Assembly (NCBI GenBank): GCA_019914945.1
Contig: CM034108.1
Location: 2,242,001 to 2,306,000 of the forward strand
Length of the DNA: 64,000 bases
DNA from: Typha latifolia
Lineage: Eukaryota > Streptophyta > Magnoliopsida > Poales > Typhaceae
Direction of reading: 5' to 3'
This document shows positions 12,424-24,600 of the stretch, piece by piece. Every line of letters begins with the position of its first letter. Position 1 is the stretch's first letter. The position numbers were made by a program, and so were the translations under genes. The notes under the pieces are model-generated. The model was not told where the DNA came from. It ran no database searches and was given only the letters and a program-made list of their open reading frames with translations.

Positions 12424-15400
12424 ATGGAGCTTTCCCTTCTCCCGCATCGCAACGCTCCATTTACAACCCCTTGCTCGAGTAAGAATTCTCCTCCTCCTCC
12501 TTCTTCCTCTTCCTCTTCCTCTTCTTCTCTCTCTCTTTGATAGATTCGTTGTTGTTTCCACCTAATTCCTAGTCAGGGGCCGGATCAAGACGCCCAATTT
12601 GGCGTCTTTTCGGTGCAAATGCTCGAACGAGCCATTTGGGGAGAAGCAAGATTCGATTTTGTTGTCTCCTGGGGTTTCTCCAACTGACGGGAGGAGATGG
12701 TTCTTGGGTCTTCTGGCTGCTTCTGGTGAGTTCAGGCAACCTTTTTTGTCCATTTTTGTTCCAATCCAAGGTTAGGTTTTGTCGAGGCAACAGATAGCAA
12801 TCAATTCACGGATTACAAGTTGTTTTAGAGAATGGAGTGGAAATGTGGAAGCGGGATCTTTCCCGCTGTTGTTTTTCGTTTGAGCTTTTAGCAACCCTTT
12901 ATTTCCTTGTTTTTGATTGAATAAGATGCCATTCTCTTTTAATATCAATTTTTTTTAAGAAAATTTTTGGATCATGTTTGATATCAATTCTTCTTTTAAT
13001 GTAAGAGATTTAGAATATAATACCTCTCTGGTTTTGAATTCCCTTTAGGGAAAAAAAAACATGAAATGTTGTGGTCGTGGAATCGAGAAACACTAATATT
13101 CCTTAGCTATCAGAGCTGAGTTTTTCTCCCTTTTAAACTAATCAAGTCCTTAGCTTCAATAGGCTGCAGAAAAAAGTTACAATGATGGCAGCATAGCAGA
13201 AAATGTAGTGATCATGTTGTAATTTTTGTTTTTTTCATATGGATTCAGCTACAGGGTTCAACATTGATGGCAAAGCTTATGCAGTTTCCACTAGTAGAAG
13301 AGCTGTAAGAGATTTGTTTTACTCCACAAATTATGTCAATTCATAATATAATTGTTACATACTATATTTTTGTGATTCCTCTTTGCAGCTTCGAAGTTCC
13401 CAGATACCTGAGAGTGAGTTCACTACCCTACCAAGTGGGCTAAAGTTAGTGCTTTTCCATCTAATATAGTTATATGGTAGTCATTTTTCTTTAATAAGTT
13501 AGTCTTGTTTACTTCTACTACTGATGGATATGACAATTTCTTGACACAAACCAAAATGATGTGATAATTTTTTTTGATTCAGGTCATTTATTTTATGCAT
13601 AATTTTTTCAATTGTAACTAATTGATGATTAAGTTTACAAGATTACTATCCTGGAATTATGACTGGAATTTACATTGGATTAATTATAACCATGAGGGTT
13701 CGTTTTCTGAAGCTAACAAATAGCTTATATGAAAGGTAAGAATGAATTTAGTGAGCTTAGTTTCCGTCTGGGCTGATCTTGTGCGGGTCAGCCGGGCAGT
13801 CGTCGGATATGCTGTAACACATAAATCTCACACCCATCTAATGGCTCCAAGCATACCTGTATATGGGTACAAGGGGTTGTTGGATGTGACAGATACAATC
13901 GAAACCGTCGGATGTGCACAATTATTGGTTGCCTGAACTGTCCCGCACGAGGTCGGCTTGGACGGGATCCCAACCTGAATATAGTATGTAGATAATGCCA
14001 TGTTACTATCAGCGTCTTTAACATCACCATATTTGGTAGAAGAATATATACGGCAGTTTGTTTTTTGAGTCACAAAGTAACTCCTAATGTTTCTAATATA
14101 TATTTGTAAATAAAAATGGTATAATTACAAGATAAGTGAGGTGAACAGCAGTTTAGTTGACAGAGAGATTGGAACATTTTTCTCGCGTTACATTTGTTTA
14201 ACTGATGTGTACTGTAGTAAACATTGATATTCTGAACCACATTAAATAACGTTCTGATCTTCAGGCATAATAGCAATATACTAAAGTTCTATTTTACCTC
14301 TCATGAGATTATGTAAAAATGGAATATGGAATTTGAAACACGTATTCATGAACTTATTTTTTTTTCCTTTTCATAAATTACAATAAGTGTGAACTTTTAC
14401 ATGTTTGTATCTTTTTGATTCATACATACCTTTTCACAAGTTTTTTAAAATGGCTGGTGCATTGCCTCCCCGCAGAATGTACTCATATGTTTATCTTATT
14501 GCTTTTTGGGCAGGTATTATGATATTAAGGTTGGAGGAGGGCCTAAAGCTGTGAAAGGATCACGTGTTGCTGTATGTTTTGCCGAAGAATCTCTGCTTAT
14601 TACCTGTTTTTATGTTGTCAACATAAATAACTTTTTTTTTTCATTTTAGGTGCATTATGTGGCCAAGTGGAAGGGTATAACCTTCATGACTAGTAGGCAA
14701 GGTCTTGGTGTTGGTGGTGGAACGGTATGGTTGACTATGTGCATATTTTTTTGTTAGCATACAATGTATAATTATAAGGTTTTTTCATTCAGATGACCTG
14801 TTACATCATTGATAATTGTACATGTGACTGATTTTTCAATTATAAAAAACAATGTGTCTTGGTGAATGAGGCTCTTCCGTATGAGGTTCAAGGAGGAGAG
14901 AAATATGCAACCTTACCCTCACTTCTAAATAGGTTGTTTCTGAGGCTTGAACCTATGACTTCTTAGACACAAGGAGCAATCCTTACGTCACTCCTTGTGA
15001 CTCACTTCAATATGATTCATTATATTATATGATGTCTGAATCTTGTAATTCTATCTGAAATTGTTATAGCTTCGGCATTTAAAGGTGACTACTTCTCTAC
15101 TATTTAGGTGGCTCACTTCTAAAGTTTTTTCTTTTCTTTGTAGCCCTATGGGTTCGATATCGGCCAATCAGAGAGAGGCAATGTCCTAAAAGGATTGGAT
15201 CTTGGGGTCGATGGAATGAAAGTTGGAGGCCAGGTTTGACTGTCTTAAAACTAATCTTTATATAGTACATATTTCATTCATGGTCCAATAATTCCAATCT
15301 TTTCAATCGTACTGGTTGTGGACTAAGAAACAATATCTCAAGAGCATAATCTTAAATAACCAGAAGGTGGATCACTATTTTCTTTCCAAGGTTGAGCCAT

Positions 15401-16198
15401 AGATTGATTGCCTGTTTCTTTTCAATGTCATTAGGCTGCTTAGCAGATACTTTATAAACAATTTGCAATATACTTCTCTATTTACAATCATATATTGATT
15501 GGGTGAACTCTGCAATTATGCTAGGTTTCTTTGAATGGTAGATACTTCCGTTGCTCTTTAGACTGATACGGAAAGATGTAATTTTCAGAGATTGCTGATA
15601 ATTCCTCCTGAGCTGGCTTATGGAAGTAAAGGAGTACAAGAAATTCCTCCAAATGCAACAATTGAGGTAAGCAGCATTCGTCAGTGCATTTTATCTTCTT
15701 TTTTTTTTACTAGGAGCAACTTCAATGGCCATCACTAAGTAATTCACTGTAAACTAACATTTCTGTTAACTTTACTGTTAACACATTGGGGTTATGACTC
15801 TCCTGAGTGATGAATTTATAAGTCCCTTAATTGACTTGTCAAAACAATTTTTAATTCTGTGTGGAAGCATTTATTTGATTTTTCAGTGTATCTGTTCATT
15901 ATGAATACATCGTTGTTCCACTATCTAAGAGTTTAAGGAGTTGTTTTCTTGCTTTTTCATGAATGGCCAGATGATTTTCTTCTGCCTTGTTGTTATTGCT
16001 TTCTTTTATATTCTGCAGATAGATGTCGAACTACTATCAATCAAGCAAAGTCCGTTTGGGTATGTACACTAAATACAATATTTCTTGGTGCTTCTCCAAT
16101 TTGTTCCATCTCTTCTTTGTTGAAGTTTTGTCAAATAGAAATCTTCAGTAACTTTTGAGTTATCTTACAGGACTCCCGTGAAGATTGTCGAAGGATGA
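12424..16198 (+). CDS. FKBP18: Thylakoid-lumen FKBP-type peptidyl-prolyl isomerase, FKBP18-like, 10 exons, 229 aa
   Basis: This is an FKBP-fold peptidyl-prolyl cis-trans isomerase, probably in the chloroplast thylakoid lumen. Exons: 12424-12478, 12573-12725, 13249-13304, 13389-13444, 14514-14571, 14650-14724, 15144-15233, 15589-15666, 16019-16059, 16171-16198. The first ~35 residues look like a plastid transit peptide. A twin-arginine pair and hydrophobic stretch follow (DGRRWFLGLLAAS), typical of lumenal proteins exported by the Tat route. The FKBP domain covers about residues 108-224, with core strings GSRVAVHYVAKWKG, GNVLKGLDLGVDGMKVGG and RLLIIPPELAYGS. The C-terminus ends SPFGTPVKIVEG. 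Length is close to Arabidopsis FKBP18. Intron 4 (13445-14513) carries a TIR element and intron 6 an Au-SINE-like insertion. Whether the isomerase is active cannot be judged, because several lumenal FKBPs have lost active-site residues. Confidence 0.87.
13758..13971. mobile_element. Small non-autonomous TIR element (MITE-like) in FKBP18-like intron 4
   Basis: This is a GC-richer island of ~210 bases inside an A+T-rich intron. Its ends form imperfect inverted repeats: the left arm starts near 13764 (ccgtctgggctgatcttgtg) and the complement of the right arm starts near 13965 (ccgtccaagccgacctcgtg). They differ mostly by transitions. Inner words cgtcggat/atccgacg repeat the symmetry. No transposase is encoded. 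The target-site duplication is not clear, so superfamily and exact ends are uncertain. Confidence 0.55.
14861..15008 (-). mobile_element. Au-SINE-like retroposon in FKBP18-like intron 6
   Basis: Read on the minus strand, this stretch has the layout of plant Au SINEs. A tRNA-like head comes first, then a B-box-like aggttcaagcctcagaaac, then the conserved body word gggtaaggttgca. It is diverged and contains no coding sequence. Assignment rests on remembered family features and was not aligned. Confidence 0.55.
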
Positions 16199-16789
16199 GA
16201 GTGAACATCTTTCTCCTACATTGGCTTATAAAGTCTATTATCGCAGTTGCTTTTTTACATCAGAGAAAGAAAATAGATGATGCTATATCTTGATGAACTA
16301 GAATGTAATTACAACCATTGTTTCACGATAATTGTAAGTTTTCAGTGGTGGAATTGAGTGCTTGTGTATAGATGAAAGTGTGCACTTCAGGGTTTCTTAC
16401 ATCTTTTTAGCTTGTGAAGCCAACTACTTTCACCTCTTCCTTCAAACAGAAGTAAAGCACACGTCCAACTCGAGTGTTAGTTTTCTTGCTAATTATATAT
16501 TTTGGTGTGTAATCTTGCCATTTTGTCTGGGCTTAGGCCCAATTTAAGTAAGGATAACCCTAATTAAGCTGTAATTTATTAATGGTGGTGGTAGATGGCA
16601 TAAGCAACAGATCAACAGGGATTCCAAACCTAAAGGAAAGGAGTTCAAAGATCAAACTCAAGGTAGCCCATCAGGGCACCAACATAGTTTAGCATCCCGC
16701 AAGGCAAAGAAAGGTAGGAGAATATTTGGTGCCTTTGCAAAATCCTTCATACTATCACATAAACCTAAATACATGATAAAATCTTCTCT
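16199..16789. other. Intergenic region between FKBP18-like and CHUP1-like genes
   Basis: The stretch contains the FKBP 3' UTR and the upstream region of the CHUP1-like gene. No convincing exon, RNA gene or repeat is seen. Confidence 0.5.
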
Positions 16790-18165
16790 ATGGAAAGAGA
16801 GAAGAGAACAGTGGATGTTAAACCTCTTCTCCTAAAGATTATCGTTCCCTTAGCTTTTCCATTGGCAGGTTTTATCATCTCCATCTTTATCAACAAGAGC
16901 AGAACAAGTGATAAAGATCAAGAAGAAGAGGAAATGGCTTCTCCAGATTGTGTCTCCCAGCATGAGTATGAGGATGAGGAGAGCTCCCACAGCCTGGATG
17001 GACCTCTCAGCCATGATGAAGCAGATGCAGAAGAATTGGAGCAATTGAACAAGTTACAGACCTCTGGCACCCTAGAAATTGCGACGACACACTGCGTTGT
17101 GGAGTCCAAAGAGATCTCGATCAAGGACATCCAAGAAGGACCCTGTTTAGAAGAAGAGATTGAGAGTCTGAGGAGCATGATAGCTGTCCTTGAAGAGAAA
17201 GCTTGCAACTTTGAGTTACAGGTTCATGACTACTGCTGCATGAAAGAGCAGGAGTCTGCATTCCAGAAGCTCCAGATCATGTGCCTGGGTCTCAAGCTTG
17301 AATCTTTAGAGGCCCAGAGTCAGAGGCTTGAAGATACTATAACCGAGCTTCGAGTGGCGACGGAAGAGTTTGATGATATGAGAGCTGGCTACAAGATGCT
17401 GCAGAGGAAATTTAAGAAGCTCTTCAAACTAAACAAGCATAATTCGCATGTCATTTGTCAACAGATGCTGAATCTTGAAGCTAGAGAGGTAGAATCATCG
17501 AGAAGGAATGCAGAGTTGGAACGTGCCATGGAAGAAGTAAAAGACTTGGTTAAGAATTTGCATGAGGAAAGGAAAACGACCAACGAGAGGATAGAAATGA
17601 GAGAACCAATACACCAACACACATCAAAGGTAATCGGGATCTTCTACTGATAGTTTTTTTTTTTCATATGTTCTTTCTATAGTAATAGTTCGTCTAACTT
17701 GATGAATTCAAGTTTCTTTTTCTGTAGAACAAGGAAGTGATAACCGAAGAATATAACATAAGAAGACCATCAAGCAACAAAGAATTGATATGTCAACTAG
17801 CGCAGCTCCGAGATCAGTGGACAGCTGATATGGAGGAGATGATATATCTCGGATGGACTGCTGCATGCTTGAGGCATGAACTGCTAACAAATCAAGAGGA
17901 ACAAACATTAGAATTGCCAAGAGACAAGGGAGATCAATTGATAGTGGAAGTATCAGTAAATGACAAGGCTCAACATTGCAATGTAGAGTTTCATGATTCC
18001 GAAAGTCCCTCATTGACTGGAGATGTTAGAGAACATTGCAAGGATATCACGGTGGCGAATGGCTATCGGGGTTTGACAAAGCCAAGATTGTTCCACAAGC
18101 TTAAAGGATGGGCTAATGGGAAGGGGAAGTCCAAGAGATCATGTCTTAGAGACAAAATTAATTGA
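16790..18165 (+). CDS. CHUP1-like coiled-coil protein, 2 exons, 425 aa
   Basis: This protein resembles the CHUP1 family, plant coiled-coil proteins of which CHUP1 anchors chloroplasts to actin. Exons are 16790-17629 and 17728-18165. A hydrophobic N-terminal segment at about residues 12-34 (LLLKIIVPLAFPLAGFIISI) looks like a membrane anchor. A long Glu/Lys-rich coiled coil follows at about 115-275. A conserved block starts at the exon 2 boundary, with LICQLAQLRDQW and EEMIYLGWTAACLRHEL; it matches the CHUP1-family signature in which an L-R/G-W-x-A-C-L-R-x-E-L helix follows a heptad region. The C-terminus is basic (KLKGWANGKGKSKRS). It is much shorter than CHUP1 and lacks a visible proline-rich profilin-binding segment, so it is a relative of unknown precise job. 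Confidence 0.75.
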
Positions 18166-18860
18166 GATTTCTAAGATTCAGTTGAATACTTTTAAGATCA
18201 ACTGATTAACTACATACAAATGTATCAGCTGCTGTATTTATAAGTTAAAGATGGAATCAATAACATAAAAACTCATTTCTACGTCATTGGTTTAAATTTC
18301 TAGGCTGAATTAAGATTTTCTGATATGTGTATAATTGGTTTCATTACTCAGATTGTGCCTCCTAATTTGGTTATGATTTGAACTCCTCTAATTCCAACTA
18401 GAAGTTTATATGCCATATTCATATCCACTGTTGTACCTCTCCTCATGAATTATACCTTATCTATAACAATATAAGAAGATTTTTCTTTCTCATTCTCTGA
18501 ACTCTCTTGGAACAAATGACAATAAAACTCATGCAAAGCACTAGGACTTGGAGGTGCAAAACATGCTCCACTTCTATTTACCCCACCACTTGTTGCACTT
18601 TAACAATTCACTATTTAAAAACTTTGCAAGTGCCCTCTCCTCACTCTTCCATTACATCATGTGTCTCCTTCTTTAGATGCTCAAATCCACACCCATCTCT
18701 ACTTGTGTCCCACCACCCATATTCCCAAACTCCAACAACCCAAATCCCCCAAACGTTCTCCTCTTCCACTATTTATCTCCCACATTCTCTTCTTCCCTTC
18801 TCACCTAACTACTCTTGGCTTACAAACCCAAGAAGAGAAGCTTTTGCACAACACTTCAGT
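18166..18860. other. Intergenic and promoter region of the GDSL lipase gene
   Basis: No separate gene is seen. The lipase reading frame happens to stay open upstream to 18507, but that part is low-complexity Ser/Thr/Pro and lacks homology. A TATA-like tatttaaaa lies near 18611. The last 150 bases are a pyrimidine-rich leader. Confidence 0.5.
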
Positions 18861-21159
18861 ATGATGATGGTGATCTTTGTGGCCCAAGTGTTAGTTGCTC
18901 TGGTTGGGCTCTCTCATGGGCAGAGCCTGGTTCCAGGTGTTGTCATCTTTGGGGACTCAGTTGTGGATTCTGGTAACAATAACAATCGACTCACGCTTGT
19001 CAAGGCCAACTTCCCACCTTATGGAAGAGATTTCAGCAACCAATTACCCACTGGGAGGTTCTGCAATGGCAAACTGGCCACCGATTTCACTGGTAAGAAG
19101 TCTATGATTCTTCCCTTTCTTTAAGTTAATATCCACTTTAAGGTTTAACATTGGAATTTTTCTGTTTGTTATAAAGAAAATTATATACCTCAGGAATTAA
19201 TGTAACAATTGCTGATAGACTTGACCAAAAGGGTGAATATTCTCCTTTGAGAAGCGATATAATTAGTTTATGTCGGTTTAAGTTACATGGTTAGAGTAAT
19301 ATCAGGCTCCATGGACCAATTAATGGAAATAGAACATAGGACTGAATAGAATGATAAAAAATGTAGGTTGTAAAAATCTAATAAGCTTACTTGTTTTGTG
19401 CAGTTGAGAACTTGGGCTTTACTTCATACCCACCATCTTATCTGAGCAAAGAAGCACAAGGGGAGAACCTCTTGGCTGGTGCAAACTTTGCCTCTGCTGC
19501 CTCTGGCTACTTGGATATGACTGCAAACCTCTATGTGACTGCTTTAGAATTCGTGATTATACTAGAATAGCTTATTCTTATTTTGGCACTTGGGAGTACT
19601 AATGATGGTTAGACTGGTGCCCATGTTGCAGAATTCAATTTCACTGACCCAGCAGCTGCACTACTACAAGGAGTACCAATCCAAGGTGGTGGCGATCGCC
19701 GGAAAGGAGGATGCGGCCGACCTTTTTAGCGGCTCAATCTATGTTCTTAGCACGGGGAACAGCGACTACGTGCAGAATTATTACATCAATCCCCTCCTTT
19801 ACAGTGTCTATACTCCTGAACGATTTGCTGACCTGCTTGTTCAATCTTTCAACTCCTTCATTGAGGTCTCCCTTCTTATACTAACTTTTATGCAAGCTAA
19901 TTTATCTCAATGGAGTCCTAATAACTAATAGTAGTAACCAAGCATCTGAGACCATGCATATAAATAGTAGGTAGTGGCTATCAAGTTAAATTTTTAGTAA
20001 GTACTTGTTGTCTTTGTCATGCGTATAAAGTAGAGAGTTACATGTTTATATCAAATATGTTGGAGCATCACATGAATTTAAATCACTTGCTTATATTGAT
20101 AATTCAGCATGTATTTTTTAATTATTTTTTTCCTTTTTATAACTTGTAGATTTATGGCTTGCTTGGATAGCATTTGCTTCATAATTTATTGCTAATGATT
20201 AATTAGAAATCCAAGATGATATGAAATTCTATGTGAATAAGAATTTGACTTATTACTATCGTAACTTCCAAGATTGGTTGTTTTTGAGGCAATCAAACTT
20301 AGAAGTTGGCAGTCAACAAATGCAGTTTTAAAGGTGTGAGATGATAGAACTGGCAGTAATTTATTTCATCAGATCCCATGTATCACCATTAATGCTCTGA
20401 TATATTCACCATTCTTCCTTTATTAGCATCCTTGGGACTTCCCCATTATTTAATGGCAAAACAATCCTTTCAAACAAAATAGTTGCAGCAGAAATAGCAT
20501 TTCCTTTTCAATCTCTTCAACTGGTTCCAACCTTCGCATCTTTCCTACATGCTTTCTTTTTCTGTCAGACATTTATGTTTGAAATTTCATAAAGGTGTGT
20601 AGATATAATTAGTTTATGACTTCGTTGATCAGAATCTATACAATCTAGGAGCAAGAAGGATCGGGGTGACATCGCTGCCCCCGATGGGCTGTTTGCCAGC
20701 AGCCATAACACTCTTCAGCGGCGGCAATAACAACTGTGTCGCCCGTTTAAACAACAATGCTATCACATTCAACAAGAAGATCAATGCAGCCTCCCAGATC
20801 CTGAAGAAGCGATACTCTGACCTGAAGCTTGTCATCTTCGATATCTACAACCCGCTTCTTGAGCTCATCAAGAACCCGTCGAACGATGGTAATTACTGCA
20901 AATGCTTTGCTCGAAGTTCTACAAGCTTCAGGATCTCTTTCTAACAATTAGAGTTGCAACGTTAGGGTTCTTTGAGGCAAGGAGGGCATGTTGCGGAACT
21001 GGAACAATCGAGACATCGCTCTTATGCAATTCGAGGTCGATAGGGACATGCTCTAATGCGTCTGGCTATGTTTTCTGGGACAGTTTTCACCCTACAGAGG
21101 CTGCAAACCAGGTCTTGGCAGATGCACTCCTGCTCCAGGGAATTGATCTCATCTCCTAA
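18861..21159 (+). CDS. GDSL esterase/lipase, secreted, 5 exons, 348 aa
   Basis: This is an SGNH-hydrolase of the plant GDSL family, acting on ester bonds of lipids or cell-wall/cutin-type substrates outside the cell. Exons: 18861-19092, 19404-19534, 19632-19865, 20633-20888, 20966-21159. A signal peptide covers about residues 1-20 (MMMVIFVAQVLVALVGLSHG). Block I is VIFGDSVVDSGNNN, with the nucleophilic Ser in GDS. The later blocks are LLAGANFASAASG (block II Gly), STGNSDY (block III) and DSFHPTEAAN near the C-terminus, carrying the Asp and His of the triad. Length matches the family norm of ~350. The start at 18861 was chosen because it opens the signal peptide. The gene converges with PRP3, whose stop lies 453 bases further on. 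The individual substrate is unknown. Confidence 0.93.
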
Positions 21160-21612
21160 GAAACAGTGGTGCCTCACTCTAGAACATCCCCATCCTTCCA
21201 CCTATCTAGATTAAAGACTACTTTGTATATATTCATAAGAATGTTTTAAGTGGTTTGATACTGGATAGGTAATGCATGGTATTTTTACGAAGAACAAGCT
21301 TCAATAAGACATGACGCAGATGTTACTACTGCAAATGTAATAAACATGGTACAGACATGGCAGCAAACAAGCAGGACAAATATCATTCAACACCTTAAAA
21401 ACGCTTCTTGCAAGAAGATACAAAAAGGATATCGAACTAAGCATTACTAGCCATCGATCCCAATCAAGAATACAAGAAACAAGCTTCCGCAGTGCAGAGA
21501 CAAGAGATGGCGAGCACAAGAAAGCTAGGGTGAAAGAGGGAAAATAGTACTTCGAATCCGTACTTTCGCATCTGGAAATTGGGGACACAATCTAAATGAT
21601 AAGCGCATCAGA
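21160..21612. other. Spacer between convergent 3' ends (GDSL lipase and PRP3)
   Basis: These 453 bases are shared by the two tail-to-tail 3' UTRs. No other feature is recognised. Confidence 0.6.
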
Positions 21613-24600
21613 TTACAGTAATTCTTCTGAGAAATTAACAGCCAGATCCCAGTAGTGTGGAACCCCAGCATCGGCGAACAACTTCCTCGCAGCAGCCTCA
21701 CTTCTACATTGGTGAACAAGGAACTTATTGAAGCTGGATTTTGCAACACTACCCTGCCACACCAAGACACAACTATTAGTTGGCTCATCCGGTTTTTCAT
21801 CTGCATCATCCTCACTGCCCACAGCAGCTGCCCAGTCAATCCGTTGCAGCATCAGCTTGCTGTACCGTTTGATTGGCTTTCTCCCTCCCTCGACAACCAC
21901 AACGCTTATGCCATCCGAGATAACAACGCAGCCCGTCAGTCGGTTCTCTTGGGCATTCACATCAACTTTAAAGCGTGTCTGTGGGTGCGAAAGGTCCCTG
22001 ATTTTGTAGACAGAAACTAGAGTCTCCAGTGTGCTTTGATCCTCAAAAAGCTTCCTTTCTTTCTTCTCACGACGTTCTGCAGGAGTAAGCTTGCGGGCAA
22101 TGTTTCTGTCAACATGAGCTTGTTCACGCTCAGCAGCAGCACTACGTATTTCCATCTCAAGGCGTGTAGGATCTTGAGTTGCTTCAGTGCCTAGAACTTT
22201 CATGAGATTGCTCATCTTAACCTTGGCCTTAGGGGGCTCTAAGAGCCCTTGCCTAATCATTTCTTGCCTGTCTCTTTCCTTCGCAAGACGCCTCTGAGTC
22301 CTTAGTTTCTTCTGCTCCTTCTTTGTCAACTTAAGGGGTTGTGGTGGCGGAGGTGCAGGCTCTGCTGGCGGCTCAATAGGACGTGGATGCTCTATATAAA
22401 TTGTGATCTTGTCCATATTCAGTTTTTCCTCAGAAACGTCGTAAGAACCTGAAAGAATAATTTGTTTGTCCCTGACAGAACAAGATCAGATCAGTAATTT
22501 GCTTACATTGCAAGTAAGGCATACTAGAATCACAGAGAAATGGAAGCGTACCACCACTCAATATCAGGAATCTCTTCCTTCTTTTTCTCTTTAGAAACTC
22601 TTGCTGCTACAGTTATTAAGTTTGGGTTGATATCCGCCTCAGCTTTTGCCTTGGCAAGCTGAGCCTGCTTCACTTTTAACTCCTTAGCTTGTGCTTCACC
22701 AAATTGACTCTGAAAATCAAGACATCAGGGCAAGGTAAAGTTGCAGCAAATGTAACAGAAAAAAATAACTTAAAGCACTATAGACACCTTGATCCTTTGC
22801 ATTTCGGCAATTTTTGACATTTTTCCTTCCTCTACAAACTGAAACCCGGGCCTTTTAGGCCTAAGAAGCTTTGTCTTATTAATACCCATGTTTGGGTCAA
22901 AATGAGGATTTGATTCCACATTAGAATCTAAGTCTGGCCTAATTATTTGGAATGCTTCTTTCTTCTGTTTGTTTATGTTGACCTGTCAAAATAAAAAATA
23001 AATTTAAAAAAAAAAGATAAGAACTCAAGTTCACCCATTTAGAGGCAGTCAGGCAGCTAACAGAAAACGAATATAAGTTGCAATAATCACCTTGAGAGTA
23101 CTGAGATTTGTCAGTTTAGGCATATTAATAACATTCCCATGTTCATCAATCTCCCTACCCTGTGCATCCAAACGCAGAACAGGAGCTTTGGCAGGTCTCT
23201 GAGGTGCAACCACTTCAGATACTGGACCAGGGAACATATTTATGAGCGGTGCAAACTCTGGATCCTGGCGGAACCCCATCTTAGCAGCAAGCTCTTGTGC
23301 TCTCTTTACTGCTTCAATATTAGAAATGTTAGTGAGCTCAGGTATGCCACCTATTGCAGCTTGCTTTCCAGATGATGTACTTCCCACTGCTAAATTGGCC
23401 GTTGCTTCAGGAGGGGCTGCAGAAGCAGTTGTAAAACTGAAAGCAGACTGTGTTCCTGAACCTGACAGAGGAACTCTATTTTCATCTTTCTTGGATGTCA
23501 CCAATGAGTTATTAGAGCTCGTGCTGCCAAGTTTATTAAGCTGTGAAAAGATAGGAAGGAAGATTTAGAACAACTGCAGAAACATAATAATGTTATTCAT
23601 GAACAGTACAGGAGACTATGCCAAGTCTATAATTACCGCTGGTATCTTCTTCAGCTTTTCAGACAATTCCTTCTGCAACTGTAAAGCTTTTTTTGCTTTT
23701 GCTAAAGCATCAAGAGACAGGTTGCCAGATTTGCCAGCAGTTGAAGTTGCTGTCCCATCTGTACTAGATTTTCCAGGAACCTCATCAGATCTAATACTAA
23801 CTCCCTCATTTTCATTGGTGGTAGTTATTGAAGATACCTTGGTAGGAAGGGGATGAGAAGAAGAGGTCACTGAAACCTTTGATGCCACAACCAGCGGTTT
23901 CTGAGCAGCATTCTGTAAGACCCAAAAATGTAAAAGAAAGTCAACATACAAAAAATCACAAAGAGCCCCAAATACAACCAATAAATGTCGCAGTAACATT
24001 ATTACCAACATGCTTAAAGCAGTATAACAAGATACATAATAGCCAATGGCATGACAAATTGTTGAGAAATCTAATTATGACAAAATTACATAACCTGGGA
24101 ACAAATGGCAATTAAGCTCAGAGCTGAACAGTGAAGAAAATTCATGTAGCTCAAGGTTCGACCAAAAGATCAAATAAGAATATACATGAAATCAAACCGG
24201 ATATTTGCATTTCAATACTAAGACGTCCATGATAAGGATGGGAAAGGGTAGCTCAAGCTTCGACCATAAGATCAAATAATAATATATGAAATCAAACCGG
24301 ATAATTGCATTTCAATACTAAGACGTCCATGATAAGGATGGGGAAGGGTGAAAGAGAACAAGTGAGCTAGTCTCTTAAAATTGATCATCATGAAATATGT
24401 ATTCCTTATATAAAAAATTTACCACATCTTCTACTGAAAATCTAACTACCGAGATTGATTCTTAGGTGTCAGAATATTTATCTTAAGCTCCAAAATCTAT
24501 CAAATGAAGAGGTCTATCAAATTTTCCAAATTGACTTACCAGATGAACCAATTCCATATCAAAATGGTTTATGTACTCGCATACCTACCTACAAGTGCCG

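Noticed and set aside
18507..18860. N-terminal extension of the GDSL lipase
   Set aside because: The frame is open, but it is Ser/Thr/Pro low-complexity leader. Starting at 18861 gives a normal signal peptide and normal family length.
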